DNA from: Rahnella bruchi
GTDB lineage: Bacteria > Pseudomonadota > Gammaproteobacteria > Enterobacterales > Enterobacteriaceae
Length of the DNA stretch: 64,000 nt
NCBI RefSeq assembly: GCF_003614975.1
Contig: NZ_QZWI01000009.1
Span: 140,218-204,217 of the forward strand
Reading direction: 5' to 3'
Part shown: in pieces, positions 9,559 through 19,611 of the stretch
Layout: the number at the start of each line of letters is the position of its first letter
How positions within the stretch are numbered: the stretch's first letter is position 1
Made by a program: the position numbers and the translations under genes
The notes under the pieces: model-generated
What the model was told of the DNA's origin: nothing
Databases searched by the model: none
The model's input: the letters and a program-made list of their open reading frames with translations, nothing else

Positions 9559-10646
9559 CCAGTATGCGTCGCCGCCTGCTGGTTATGCTGGCACTGATAT
9601 TATTCGTCACCCAGCTCACCAGCGTTTTCTGGCTCTGGCATGAAAGCCAGGAGCAAATTAACCTGTTGGTTAATGACACAATTTCTGCAAAAACACGAAA
9701 TGCCCATGTTGAGAGAGAAATAGCAGAAGCCATCGCTTCGCTCATCGCTCCCTCTCTGCTGATGATGAGCATTACACTGATTCTGTCCTTCTGGGCAATT
9801 AGCTGGATTATCCGCCCGCTCAATCAGTTGCAAAAACGCCTGGAAACTCGATCCGCCGATAACCTCTCTCCTTTGCCGCTCAACAGCGAAATAAGGGAAG
9901 TCGTAGCGGTCACCAATGCGCTTAACCAGCTATTTTCCCGTCTCTCCAATACCATCCAGCAGGAACGATTATTCACTGCTGACGCGGCACATGAGCTGCG
10001 CACTCCTCTGGCTGGCGTACGATTACATCTGGAAATCATGCACAAAAATGGCGTGGAAGGCAGCGATACGCTGATAAGCCGTATCGACCTGCTGATGCAC
10101 ACCATAGAACAATTGCTGATGCTGGCTCGTGCCGGACAGAATTTTGCGAAAGGCGAATACCAGCAGGTGGATCTCATCCGCAACGTCATTAAGCCACTCG
10201 AAGAAGAGTTACGCGAAATGTTGGATGAACGTGCGCAGAAACTGAGCATCCAGTTACCTGCCCGCGCTGAGATTCAGGGCGACGCAGTGCTGCTGCGATT
10301 AATGGTGCGAAATCTGGTCGAGAACGCTTACCGTTATAGTCCGGAAAATAGCGGTATCACTATTACAATTGCGCCGAAAGATAATGGCTTCCTGATACAG
10401 ATAGATGATGCGGGTCCGGGCATTGATGAAACCAAAGCCAGCGAACTGACACAGGCATTTAAACGCAGTGATCAACGTTATGGCGGGAGCGGTCTGGGAC
10501 TGAATATCGTGGTCAGGATTGCACATCTGCATGGTGGCACCCTGACGTTGCGTAACCGCACCGGCAACACCGGACTCTGCGCCCAATGCTGGTTACCGGA
10601 TGTCGCATTACAAAGCTCCCTGACGCTAGCACCTGACGCCCGTTAA
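9555..10646 (+). CDS. basS: Two-component sensor histidine kinase BasS/PmrB
   Basis: An inner-membrane sensor kinase of 363 residues. Membrane helices at about 9-28 and 64-86 enclose a very short periplasmic loop of some 35 residues. The loop contains ExxE pairs (E30/E33 and E55/E58), the type of motif that binds Fe3+ in PmrB. A HAMP linker leads to the H-box with H146 in AAHELRTP, then the N-box NLVENAYRYS and the G boxes DAGPGI and GGSGLGL. It starts inside the basR stop and ends before a shared bidirectional terminator. Confidence 0.85.
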   Translation: MTSMRRRLLVMLALILFVTQLTSVFWLWHESQEQINLLVNDTISAKTRNAHVEREIAEAIASLIAPSLLMMSITLILSFWAISWIIRPLNQLQKRLETRSADNLSPLPLNSEIREVVAVTNALNQLFSRLSNTIQQERLFTADAAHELRTPLAGVRLHLEIMHKNGVEGSDTLISRIDLLMHTIEQLLMLARAGQNFAKGEYQQVDLIRNVIKPLEEELREMLDERAQKLSIQLPARAEIQGDAVLLRLMVRNLVENAYRYSPENSGITITIAPKDNGFLIQIDDAGPGIDETKASELTQAFKRSDQRYGGSGLGLNIVVRIAHLHGGTLTLRNRTGNTGLCAQCWLPDVALQSSLTLAPDAR

Positions 10647-10677
10647 TACGCTCTTTTATCACCATGCGATTAAAATG

Positions 10678-10705
10678 AAAAAGGCTGCCAGAGGCAGCCT
10701 TTTTT
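10678..10705. terminator. Bidirectional terminator between basS and obgE
   Basis: AAAAAGGCTGCC and GGCAGCCTTTTTT pair around AGA, giving a T-tract on both strands. It serves the convergent basS and obgE transcripts. Confidence 0.9.
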
Positions 10706-10731
10706 CAGCGACGGGACGCTAATACTCGGGA

Positions 10732-11922
<1,191 letters not shown>

Positions 11923-11937
11923 TCATTCGCCGGGCAG

Positions 11938-12894
11938 CTAGAGTTTAGCTACCAGGTTTTGCTCTGTCCGACGTGGCCACCAACGATGGCCAATTGCGGA
12001 AAACATTGCACCCGCCACCACCACAAATGCCCCAAGATAACCAATGAAATTAAGCACTGGTGCAGCAAAAAAGTCAGGCCAGGCAAGTGCCAATAAATCT
12101 GAAAATAGCAGGGTAAACAACGGGGTCAGTGTCACAAGAGCACTTACCTGAGCCGCCTGCCATCTCGCCATCGCTTCCGCTAAGGCGCCATATCCTACTA
12201 AGGTATTCGCGCCGCAAAACAACAGACAGGCAAACTGCCAGCCGCTGAGCTGTGAAAGCACCGCCGGGCTGGCCAGCGGGAGCAATGCGATAGAACATAA
12301 AGTGTACAGCAAAAACAGGATTTGCGGTGAAGCCAGTTGACGAAGCAATACCTTTTGCGCCACGCCATAGATCACCCAAACCATTGCTGCCCCGACGCCA
12401 AAAATCACACCCAAGGTGTAATCCGTCAGACGGGTAAAAATTTCAATCAGGCTGGTATTAAAGAATAATATCAGCCCAAAGATTAACATACTGGCGCCAA
12501 TGACCTGCGTAACACGCATCCTTTCTTTCAGGATGATCACGCTGGCCACCATCATTCCGACCGGAGAAAGCTGACCGATAACCTGCGAGGCCGTCGGGCT
12601 GAGAAATTGCAGGGACGAACTAAAAAGAACAAAATTCCCCAGCAATCCGCAGGTGGCAATCAGGACTAAAACCAGCCACCGTGGCTGGGTGAAAATCGCT
12701 TTTGGCGGCAATCTGCGTCTCGCGGCAAGAATACACCCCAACACAATAGCGGCCATCGAAAACCGATACCAAACCACGGTAAAGGGATCCATCACCACTA
12801 AAACCTGCTTCATGGCGATGGGCAAAGATCCCCAGCTCATGGCGGTGATCAGCGCCAACATAATCCCTACAGGAGCCTGTGATTTCGTGTCCAT
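11938..12894 (-). CDS. yhbE: YhbE, EamA-family (DMT) transporter
   Basis: A 318-residue membrane protein of the drug/metabolite transporter superfamily, with about ten hydrophobic helices in two EamA repeats. Its substrate is unknown; members export amino acids and other small metabolites. It sits between rpmA and obgE, the conserved E. coli position. A terminator after rpmA at 12927-12952 probably lowers, without abolishing, expression of yhbE-obgE from the ribosomal promoter. Confidence 0.9.
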   Translation of the reverse strand: MDTKSQAPVGIMLALITAMSWGSLPIAMKQVLVVMDPFTVVWYRFSMAAIVLGCILAARRRLPPKAIFTQPRWLVLVLIATCGLLGNFVLFSSSLQFLSPTASQVIGQLSPVGMMVASVIILKERMRVTQVIGASMLIFGLILFFNTSLIEIFTRLTDYTLGVIFGVGAAMVWVIYGVAQKVLLRQLASPQILFLLYTLCSIALLPLASPAVLSQLSGWQFACLLFCGANTLVGYGALAEAMARWQAAQVSALVTLTPLFTLLFSDLLALAWPDFFAAPVLNFIGYLGAFVVVAGAMFSAIGHRWWPRRTEQNLVAKL

Positions 12895-12923
12895 ATCCCG
12901 CCAAAATGGGCTAACCAGAATGT

Positions 12924-12952
12924 AAAAAGCCCCGCAACGAATTGCGGGGCTT
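12924..12952 (-). terminator. Terminator after rpmA
   Basis: An 11-bp perfect stem (AAGCCCCGCAA/TTGCGGGGCTT, loop CGAA) is followed on the minus strand by further T. It lies between rpmA and yhbE and so tunes the ribosomal part of the operon separately from obgE. Confidence 0.85.
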
Positions 12953-12979
12953 ACATCTATTTACTAAGACGCGAAAAAC

Positions 12980-13249
<270 letters not shown>

Positions 13250-13255
13250 CTAATC

Positions 13256-13567
13256 TTAAGCGCTGATGCCGGTGATTTTAACGTCAGTGAACCACTGACG
13301 GTGGCCCTGCTGCTTACGATAGTGTTTACGACGACGAAACTTAACGATTTTGACCTTTTCGCCACGACCGTGAGCAACGACTTCAGCTTTAATTACACCG
13401 CCAGCAACTAAAGGCAGGCCGATGTTGATTTCTTCACCGTTTGCAATCATCAGAACCTGATCGAATTCGATAGCTTCGCCAGTTGCAACGTCCAGCTTCT
13501 CCAGACGAATAGTCTGACCTTCGCTGACACGGTGTTGTTTACCACCACTTTGGAAAACCGCGTACAT
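13256..13567 (-). CDS. rplU: 50S ribosomal protein L21
   Basis: A 103-residue 23S rRNA-binding protein. The start is set at the ATG at 13565-13567 because [14 protein letters not shown] is the family N-terminus and a GGAG sequence lies 6 nt upstream. The nine extra residues of the longer frame (MSARKAEFY) have no homologous counterpart. It is the first gene of the operon, behind a strong sigma-70 promoter at 13642-13670. Confidence 0.98.
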   Translation of the reverse strand: MYAVFQSGGKQHRVSEGQTIRLEKLDVATGEAIEFDQVLMIANGEEINIGLPLVAGGVIKAEVVAHGRGEKVKIVKFRRRKHYRKQQGHRQWFTDVKITGISA

Positions 13568-13641
13568 ATAAAACTCCGCTTTCCGCGCACTCAACTTTGT
13601 ATAGTCCAGAGGGCGCTATAAATATTCACAATAGGGCGCGA

Positions 13642-13670
13642 ATTCTACGCAAAAAATCAGCATAAGACAA
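13642..13670 (-). promoter_or_regulatory. Sigma-70 promoter of rplU
   Basis: On the minus strand, TTGTCT and TAGAAT are separated by exactly 17 bp and followed by a GC-rich discriminator (TCGCGCC). A GC-rich discriminator is typical of ribosomal promoters under ppGpp control. It lies about 75 nt before the rplU start. Confidence 0.75.
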
Positions 13671-13826
13671 GAGCACAATGCCTACAAAAGAAGAAAAAAA
13701 GCGCAGTTCTTTCGATAGCATTTATCTACACTGTTTTTCAAGTACAATCCCCTTTACAGTTAGCGCCATGTGCCAATGTGAGCCAGATCTCATTGCGGTG
13801 AAGAGAACAACAGCCGAAAAAACACA

Positions 13827-14798
13827 ATGAACCTAGAACAGATTATTGATCTTACCCAGGACGACATGGCTGCAGTCAACGCATCCATACTTGAACAGTT
13901 GAATTCAGAGGTTTCTCTCATCAATCAACTGGGATATTACATCATCAGTGGCGGCGGCAAACGCATTCGTCCGATGATAGCAGTACTGGCAGCCAAAGCA
14001 CTATCCTACGAGGGCGATAAACACGTAAAAGTCGCCGCCCTGATTGAGTTTATTCACACAGCCACACTCTTACATGACGATGTTGTGGATGAATCTGACA
14101 TGCGTCGTGGTAAAGCTACGGCTAATGCCGCATTTGGTAATGCAGCCAGCGTGCTGGTCGGTGATTTTATCTACACCCGGGCATTTCAGATGATGACAGA
14201 TCTGGAATCGCTTCCGGTTCTGGCGCTGATGGCAAAAGCGGTGAATGTGATTGCAGAAGGTGAAGTCCAGCAACTCATCAACTGCAATGATCCGGACATC
14301 ACCGAAGAAAGCTACATGCAGGTTATCTACAGCAAGACGGCACGTCTGTTTGAGGCGGCCTCACAATCTTCTGCCATGCTGGCTGGCGGAAATGATGAGC
14401 AAATTAAAGCGTTACAGGATTACGGCCGTTATCTCGGTACCGCTTTCCAGCTGATTGATGATTTGCTCGATTATGACGCTGATGGTGAAACGCTGGGCAA
14501 AAACACCGGTGATGATCTTGATGAAGGCAAACCGACGTTACCGCTTCTTCATGCGATGAAACATGGCAATGCTGAACAATCGGCCATGATCCGAAACGCT
14601 ATCGAAGAAGGTAACGGACGTCATTTGCTGGAACCTGTTCTTGCCGCGATGCATCAGTGGGGCTCACTGACCTATACACGTCAGCGTGCTGAAGAAGAAG
14701 CCGATAAGGCTATACAGGCACTTCAGGTTCTTCCTGAATCAGAATATCGGGCTGCACTCGAAGGTCTGGCGCATATGTCTGTAAAACGCGATTTCTGA
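13827..14798 (+). CDS. ispB: Octaprenyl diphosphate synthase
   Basis: Makes the all-trans octaprenyl side chain of ubiquinone and menaquinone from farnesyl diphosphate and isopentenyl diphosphate. The 323 residues equal E. coli IspB. The two aspartate-rich motifs that bind Mg-diphosphate are DDVVDESD near residue 84 and DDLLDYDAD near 211. The GGGKRIRP substrate-binding stretch is near 43. It is divergent from rplU, the arrangement conserved across Enterobacterales. Confidence 0.98.
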   Translation: MNLEQIIDLTQDDMAAVNASILEQLNSEVSLINQLGYYIISGGGKRIRPMIAVLAAKALSYEGDKHVKVAALIEFIHTATLLHDDVVDESDMRRGKATANAAFGNAASVLVGDFIYTRAFQMMTDLESLPVLALMAKAVNVIAEGEVQQLINCNDPDITEESYMQVIYSKTARLFEAASQSSAMLAGGNDEQIKALQDYGRYLGTAFQLIDDLLDYDADGETLGKNTGDDLDEGKPTLPLLHAMKHGNAEQSAMIRNAIEEGNGRHLLEPVLAAMHQWGSLTYTRQRAEEEADKAIQALQVLPESEYRAALEGLAHMSVKRDF

Positions 14799-14804
14799 AT
14801 ATAT

Positions 14805-14844
14805 CCCACCATCTCTGCCTGCTGGCAGGGATGGTGGGTATTTT
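14805..14844 (+). terminator. Terminator after ispB
   Basis: CCCACCATC-CTGCC pairs with GGCAG-GATGGTGGG around a short loop and is followed by TATTTT. It ends just before the stop codon of the convergent Mu-type regulator gene. Confidence 0.75.
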
Positions 14845-14848
14845 GCGA

Positions 14849-15208
14849 TTAAATCTCTTCGGGTTTACGTAACCTGTTAAGCATTTCCGCCACACCTTCC
14901 CGTACGATAAAAGAAATCATCGTTTCACGTTCCGGTTCTCTCAGTTGTTTATAACTTTCAATCCAAATCGCCAGAGGATCCTGATGAGAGGTATAAACAT
15001 ACTCTGCTGAGTGTTCGTTCATGGCCAGACTCGCCACTGCACTACCCGGTAAACTGTCTATGTGATATTCCACCGCCCGCCCCTGTACTCCCCGCCTGCG
15101 GCGCTTAACCCAGCATAATCTGCGAGCCATCCCATGTACGCCTTGAGTTGAGGTTGGAAGGCCTTCTTTTCCGGTCAATTCCTTTGCAGCAAACCACTCT
15201 TTTTTCAT
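14849..15208 (-). CDS. Mu repressor-like DNA-binding protein (Mu-type wHTH domain)
   Basis: A 119-residue protein counted from the ATG at 15206-15208, which has AAGGAA just upstream; an in-frame extension to 15259 lacks such support. Residues about 2-65 match the winged-helix domain shared by phage Mu repressor c and the MuA N-terminus: EWFAAKEL, GLPTSTQGVHGMARR, then RGVQGRAVEYHIDSLP. The C-terminal half (PLAIWIESYKQL, TMISFIVREGVAEML) is helical and unassigned. It faces away from the Ner-like gene nlp across 690 bp, the c/ner polarity of phage Mu. No other Mu gene is near. Its target is unknown. Confidence 0.75.
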   Translation of the reverse strand: MKKEWFAAKELTGKEGLPTSTQGVHGMARRLCWVKRRRRGVQGRAVEYHIDSLPGSAVASLAMNEHSAEYVYTSHQDPLAIWIESYKQLREPERETMISFIVREGVAEMLNRLRKPEEI

Positions 15209-15898
15209 AACATTCCTTGTATTTCTTATATAAGAATAAGAAAAGTTGTTGTTATACATTCATGACAGAAAATTAATCATGATGTCCTTCCTGGCTAGTG
15301 AGTGTTTATTTTAAAGATGGTATTAACACGAGTCATTTAGGAATACAGGTATTTAAAGAAAAGAAGATATTCAATTTTTCAGAATGCGTCTACTGATGCT
15401 TTGAAAAGTTTCCATGAATTATATTCATCAAGAGCGGCTCTTTCCCATAAAAAAGACTTTTTCAGAAAGTTATGAAAGCAAACTCTTTGCAGACATACGC
15501 ATCGCAAATATAAACCAAGTATAACAATAACTTATGTAAAAAGCATTTTACTGAATACTATTATTCACTTGTTAAGCAATTACTTTACACGCATTAAAAA
15601 TACTTAAGCATTACGAATATTTATGCAATTGCTAGAAATAACAACATTTCAATAACGCATCCTCATTAAATGTTTTCAACAAAATCACTAAAAACCGAGG
15701 TGAATCACAAAAAGCAAACTTAAATTACTTGTTTGTTTTAATGATAATAAGAATGTATTTTCGAAATAAGAGAATAACTAATTATTAGGAAACATTGATG
15801 AGACAAACTAAAATTATAATGAGCCATCGAAGAATATATATTTTATGCGATAGATTTTTATAGCTTCTTATAATCTGTTCAACCCATGAGGAAAAATC
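15209..15898. other. AT-rich regulatory region between the Mu-type gene and nlp
   Basis: 690 bp with no convincing gene on either strand and a base composition clearly more AT-rich than its neighbours. Two copies of the palindrome TCATGA (15260-15265 and 15277-15282), 17 bp apart, lie 50-75 bp before the Mu-type gene and could be an operator. Long A/T runs across 15500-15850 resemble H-NS-bound DNA. I see no terminator or known riboswitch here. Confidence 0.5.
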
Positions 15899-16171
15899 AT
15901 GACAACAAATAATGAAGACTGGCATCAGGCGGATATCATTGCAGCGCTTCGTAAAAAAGGTACAACGCTGGCAGCGGTGTCACGTTCTGCAGGGTTAAGC
16001 TCCTCCACACTGTCAAACGCGCTATCAAGACCCTGGCCAAAGGGGGAGTTACTGATTGCCAATGCGCTGGGCATTCATCCGTCACTCATCTGGCCCAGTC
16101 GTTACTTTGATACGAAGACATTAAAGATAATTGAGCGTCGTTGCCGTCCCGCTACTGACACACGCGCGTAA
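15899..16171 (+). CDS. sfsB: Ner-like DNA-binding protein (Nlp/SfsB)
   Basis: A 90-residue winged-helix protein of the phage Mu Ner family. The helix-turn-helix core is TTLAAVSRSAGLSSSTLSNAL, followed by the family signature GIHPSLIWPSRY. Chromosomal copies (nlp/sfsB) were found as activators of maltose metabolism genes in E. coli. It lies downstream of ispB as in E. coli, except that the Mu-type gene is in between and murA is absent. A GAGG sequence precedes the ATG, and a bidirectional terminator follows. Confidence 0.88.
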   Translation: MTTNNEDWHQADIIAALRKKGTTLAAVSRSAGLSSSTLSNALSRPWPKGELLIANALGIHPSLIWPSRYFDTKTLKIIERRCRPATDTRA

Positions 16172-16190
16172 AATCAGAGCTTCAGAAAGC

Positions 16191-16221
16191 AAAAAACCGC
16201 CGGATCGCTCTGGCGGTTTTT
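16191..16221. terminator. Bidirectional terminator between nlp and mdh
   Basis: AAAAAACCGCC and GGCGGTTTTT pair around a 10-nt loop, leaving T-tracts on both strands for the convergent nlp and mdh. Confidence 0.85.
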
Positions 16222-16231
16222 ACTCGCTGGC

Positions 16232-17170
16232 TTAGTTATTGATAAACTGCTCACCTAACTCGATATCTTTACGCAGGATATCCAACATTGAGTCCAGAGA
16301 TTGCTGCTCAAAAGCACTGAGCTTGCCGATGCTGATGAGCTCGGCTATGCCTTCTTTACCCAGAAGAACAGGCTGCGCGAAGAAACGGGCATGTTCGCCA
16401 TTACCTTCTACATAAGCACATTCAACCACATTGCTTTCACCTTGTAAGGCACGTACCAGAGAAAGCCCGAAGCGTGCTGCGGCCTGTCCCATAGAAAGCG
16501 TGGCAGAACCGCCACCCGCTTTAGCCTCTACAACTTCCGTACCGGCGTTCTGAATGCGCTTAGTCAGTGCTTCAGTTTCACTGTCACTGAAAGTGACCTC
16601 AGAAAGCTGGGATAATAAAGGAAGGATAGTCACACCTGAGTGCCCGCCGATAACCGGTACTTCAATATCTTCAGGCTGCTTGCCCTTGAGCTCAGCAACA
16701 AATGTATTGGAGCGGATGGTGTCCAGCGTTGTAACACCAAACAGTTTGTTTTTGTCGTACACCCCTGCATTTTTCAGTACTTCTGCCGCAATCGCTACTG
16801 TCGTATTGACTGGATTAGTGATGATCCCTATGCAGGCTTTCGGGCAGGTGCTGGCGACTTGCTGGATAAGATTACGAACAATCCCCGCGTTAACATTGAA
16901 CAGATCAGAACGGTCCATGCCAGGCTTACGGGCAACTCCGGCAGAAATCAGAACGATGTCCGCACCCACTAAAGCGGGTTTCGCATCTTCGCCGCAAAAA
17001 CCTTTAATTTTGACTGCGGTGGGGATATGGCTGAGATCGACAGCGACACCCGGAGTGACCGGAGCGATATCATATAATGAGAGTTCGGAACCGGAAGGTA
17101 GCTGGGTCTTGAGCAGAAGCGCGAGGGCTTGACCGATACCGCCCGCAGCACCGAGAACTGCAACTTTCAT
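16232..17170 (-). CDS. mdh: Malate dehydrogenase (NAD)
   Basis: Interconverts malate and oxaloacetate in the citric acid cycle. The start is the ATG at 17168-17170, six nt after AAGGAG, giving 312 residues as in E. coli. The Rossmann motif GAAGGIGQ is at 7-14. Substrate arginines are R81, R87 and R153. The catalytic pair is D150 and H177 in GGHSG. It is divergent from argR, as in E. coli. A CRP-like site lies upstream at 17222-17237. Confidence 0.98.
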   Translation of the reverse strand: MKVAVLGAAGGIGQALALLLKTQLPSGSELSLYDIAPVTPGVAVDLSHIPTAVKIKGFCGEDAKPALVGADIVLISAGVARKPGMDRSDLFNVNAGIVRNLIQQVASTCPKACIGIITNPVNTTVAIAAEVLKNAGVYDKNKLFGVTTLDTIRSNTFVAELKGKQPEDIEVPVIGGHSGVTILPLLSQLSEVTFSDSETEALTKRIQNAGTEVVEAKAGGGSATLSMGQAAARFGLSLVRALQGESNVVECAYVEGNGEHARFFAQPVLLGKEGIAELISIGKLSAFEQQSLDSMLDILRKDIELGEQFINN

Positions 17171-17221
17171 CCTATACTCCTTTTTTATCATTAACTTATA
17201 AGTGTCGTGAAATTATTTTAG

Positions 17222-17237
17222 TGTGACATTAATCACT
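17222..17237. promoter_or_regulatory. CRP-like binding site upstream of mdh
   Basis: TGTGACATTAATCACT matches the CRP consensus TGTGA-N6-TCACA at nine of ten conserved positions. It lies 52 bp before the mdh start codon. Catabolite control of mdh is known in E. coli; that this site is used here is an inference. Confidence 0.5.
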
Positions 17238-17420
17238 TACGCTGTTAAAAACAATTGCTCACCTGCAGAGAAACTGAGGTTGGTCGTTTAGAAAGTAAAA
17301 AAATACGTTCACGACGACATTTTCCGGTCTTTTATGACTTTTTATCGGAAAGCTACTCATTAAAAGTAGCACCACAAAACGCACCAGGTTAATAAATGGT
17401 TAAATTCGCTCCAAGGTTGA

Positions 17421-18107
<687 letters not shown>

Positions 18108-18576
18108 ATCCGGCTCATTTTGAACTTACCACAGCGCCTTTTCTCTGCCTGAGGTCAGAAGAACACTTTTTCTGACCTCATCCTTAATTCAACTTTCCAA
18201 TTCATGCCCGCTTTTTCGTAAGAACCCATCTTTCGCTGCCTGGGTCTTGCTCCCTTCCCGCCGCATTCATTGTTAATTCCCTTAACAAGCACCACAAACA
18301 CGTCACAGAAACATTTCAATGATGTGATTCACTGCAAAAATAAGCACAAAGAGTCAAATTCACTCAATTTATTGATTTTAAGGAAAATTAACTCAAAAAG
18401 ATGACTTTTTATACGTTTTTTATTCTTTTTAGTTATTAAAAATACATATAGGGCGCACATAGAAACCCAAATAACTATTAGCAAACTATTAATATTTACA
18501 GTTATTAGATGTATACTCATTTCCGTAGTGTGAAGCACCGGATAATGAAAACATAAAAATCGACGAGGTTAAAATC
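18108..18576. other. Intergenic region argR-yhcN1
   Basis: 469 bp. A perfect 11-bp hairpin (TGAGGTCAGAA/TTCTGACCTCA, 18150-18180) lies 43 bp after argR and may end its transcript, although no T-run follows. The part from about 18290 to 18560 is AT-rich and probably holds the promoter of the first yhcN gene. A 69-codon open frame on the minus strand (18329-18538) has no ribosome-binding site and is not called. Confidence 0.5.
18150..18180 (+). terminator. Hairpin after argR, possible terminator
   Basis: An 11-bp perfect stem around nine bases that include TTTT. There is no T-tract after the stem, so termination is uncertain; it may instead stabilise the argR 3' end. Confidence 0.4.
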
Positions 18577-18840
18577 ATGAAAGTTAAAACTACAATCGCA
18601 ACATTAAGCATTCTTTCTGCTCTGTCATTTGGCGTTTTTGCAGCACAACCTGTCACTCAGGAACAAGCTTCAAATCTGCAATCAACCGGTATGATCAGCG
18701 TGAGCGGCGTCGCCGGCGCACCTTCGGATATCCGTCAGGCGCTGTCTGATAAAGCCGATGCCAAAGGCGCTAAAGCATTCCGTGTTATCGAAGTTCGTGA
18801 AGAAGGTAACTACCACGCTACCGCTGAAATTTACCAGTAA
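18577..18840 (+). CDS. yhcN: YhcN-family periplasmic stress protein, copy 1 (DUF1471)
   Basis: An 87-residue secreted protein with a signal peptide at 1-22 (hydrophobic core, cut after FGVFA). The mature domain is a single DUF1471 fold: GMISVSG, then a helix DIRQALSDKADAKGAKAFRVIE and the closing strand YHATAEIYQ. Family members YhcN, McbA and BhsA respond to acid, peroxide or other envelope stress and affect biofilm. The biochemical activity is unknown. It is followed 200 bp later by a close paralogue. It lies next to argR as yhcN does in E. coli. Confidence 0.88.
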   Translation: MKVKTTIATLSILSALSFGVFAAQPVTQEQASNLQSTGMISVSGVAGAPSDIRQALSDKADAKGAKAFRVIEVREEGNYHATAEIYQ

Positions 18841-19040
18841 GTTCAGGTAACCGAAGCGAAGGGGCCTGAATGACTCGGGCCCGCGCAATGCGCATTAAGA
18901 CGGATTTGTCACTGCATCATCAGCGTTCCCGCAGGCTTTACGCACTCCCGAACCCGATATAACAGTTCTGATGAATCCAGACCTCAATCGACGTTGCTAT
19001 CGAAATAATCCAACAACGTCAGTGAAATCAGGAAATTATC

Positions 19041-19304
19041 ATGAAAATCATTACTACTATTGCCGCCCTTAGCCTGTTATCAGCTGTTTCTTTCGGCGCA
19101 TCAGCCGCTCAGTTGGTGACCAATCAGCAGGCCGAAAATTTACAGCCTATGGGTATGATCAGCGTCAGCGGCGTTGATGGTGTTCCGACCGATATCCGCC
19201 AGCAACTGTCTGATAAAGCCGACAGTAAAGGTGCTAAATCTTTCCGCGTGATAGAAGCCCATAACGACGGCGCTTATCATGCTACCGCAGAAATCTACCA
19301 GTAA
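19041..19304 (+). CDS. YhcN-family periplasmic stress protein, copy 2 (DUF1471)
   Basis: An 87-residue tandem paralogue of the preceding gene. By hand alignment 48 of the 65 mature residues are identical, and the signal peptide (cut after GASA) is similar. The conserved ends GMISVSG and YHATAEIYQ are unchanged; differences fall mainly in the first strand and before the last strand. It has its own upstream region of 200 bp and a good AGGAAA before the ATG, so it is probably expressed independently. Which copy is the true yhcN orthologue cannot be told by position alone. Confidence 0.88.
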   Translation: MKIITTIAALSLLSAVSFGASAAQLVTNQQAENLQPMGMISVSGVDGVPTDIRQQLSDKADSKGAKSFRVIEAHNDGAYHATAEIYQ

Positions 19305-19394
19305 GATTTCTGAGTAAGTCCCTGATACAAAGCCACTGTTTGAGTATTTTTGAATTAGCGTTACCGGGTTTCAACAGCCACCGTTTGAAGAAAT

Positions 19395-19528
19395 ACAGCG
19401 AAAATACACTGCGCTGTTGAGGCTGGAAGGAGAGCTGACACTGCCACTGCCTCGCTCTCCGGCTAACGATACCCTCGTCGTCCTGTCCGACGACACCCTT
19501 TGGCCCTCAATTTTGAGGGCTTTTTTTT
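19395..19528 (+). ncRNA. Candidate small RNA or structured 3' UTR
   Basis: Four hairpins follow one another on the plus strand: ACAGCG/CGCTGT (19395-19417), GGAGAGC/GCTCTCC (19429-19460), GTCGTC/GACGAC (19477-19494), and GCCCTCAA/TTGAGGGC (19503-19520) followed by eight T. The terminator is over 200 nt past the yhcN2 stop, far for a plain gene end. The 5' end is unknown: it could be processed from the yhcN2 mRNA or have its own promoter. I could not match it to a known small RNA. Confidence 0.45.
19503..19528 (+). terminator. Strong intrinsic terminator (plus strand)
   Basis: An 8-bp perfect stem with a TT loop is followed by T8, an ideal Rho-independent terminator and Hfq-binding type 3' end. 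It ends the candidate RNA and/or the yhcN2 transcript. Confidence 0.92.
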
Positions 19529-19563
19529 GCCTGAATCTTGTGTCTTTCACGTGGGCGACAGAC

Positions 19564-19589
19564 AAAAAAAAGCACAGCCGGAGCTGTGC
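19564..19589 (-). terminator. Terminator after mpl
   Basis: GCACAGC and GCTGTGC pair around CGGA and are followed on the minus strand by eight T, 22 bp beyond the mpl stop. Confidence 0.9.
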
Positions 19590-19611
19590 CTGTATCCATC
19601 AACCGACGGTT

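Larger units (their letters stand above)
19305..19611. other. Intergenic region yhcN2-mpl with candidate small RNA
   Basis: 307 bp without a gene. It contains four consecutive plus-strand hairpins ending in a terminator (19395-19528, listed separately) and then the mpl terminator on the other strand. It is also the boundary between the two ancestral gene blocks of this window. Confidence 0.6.

Noticed and set aside
14849..16171. Remnant prophage
   Set aside because: Only two small regulator-like genes are present; there is no integrase, transposase, structural gene or attachment repeat, so I describe them as chromosomal regulators.
18329..18538. A 69-residue hydrophobic frame on the minus strand between argR and yhcN1
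   Set aside because: It has a membrane-like stretch, but begins with GTG without a ribosome-binding site in AT-rich DNA, where such frames arise by chance. Conservation would be needed to revive it.
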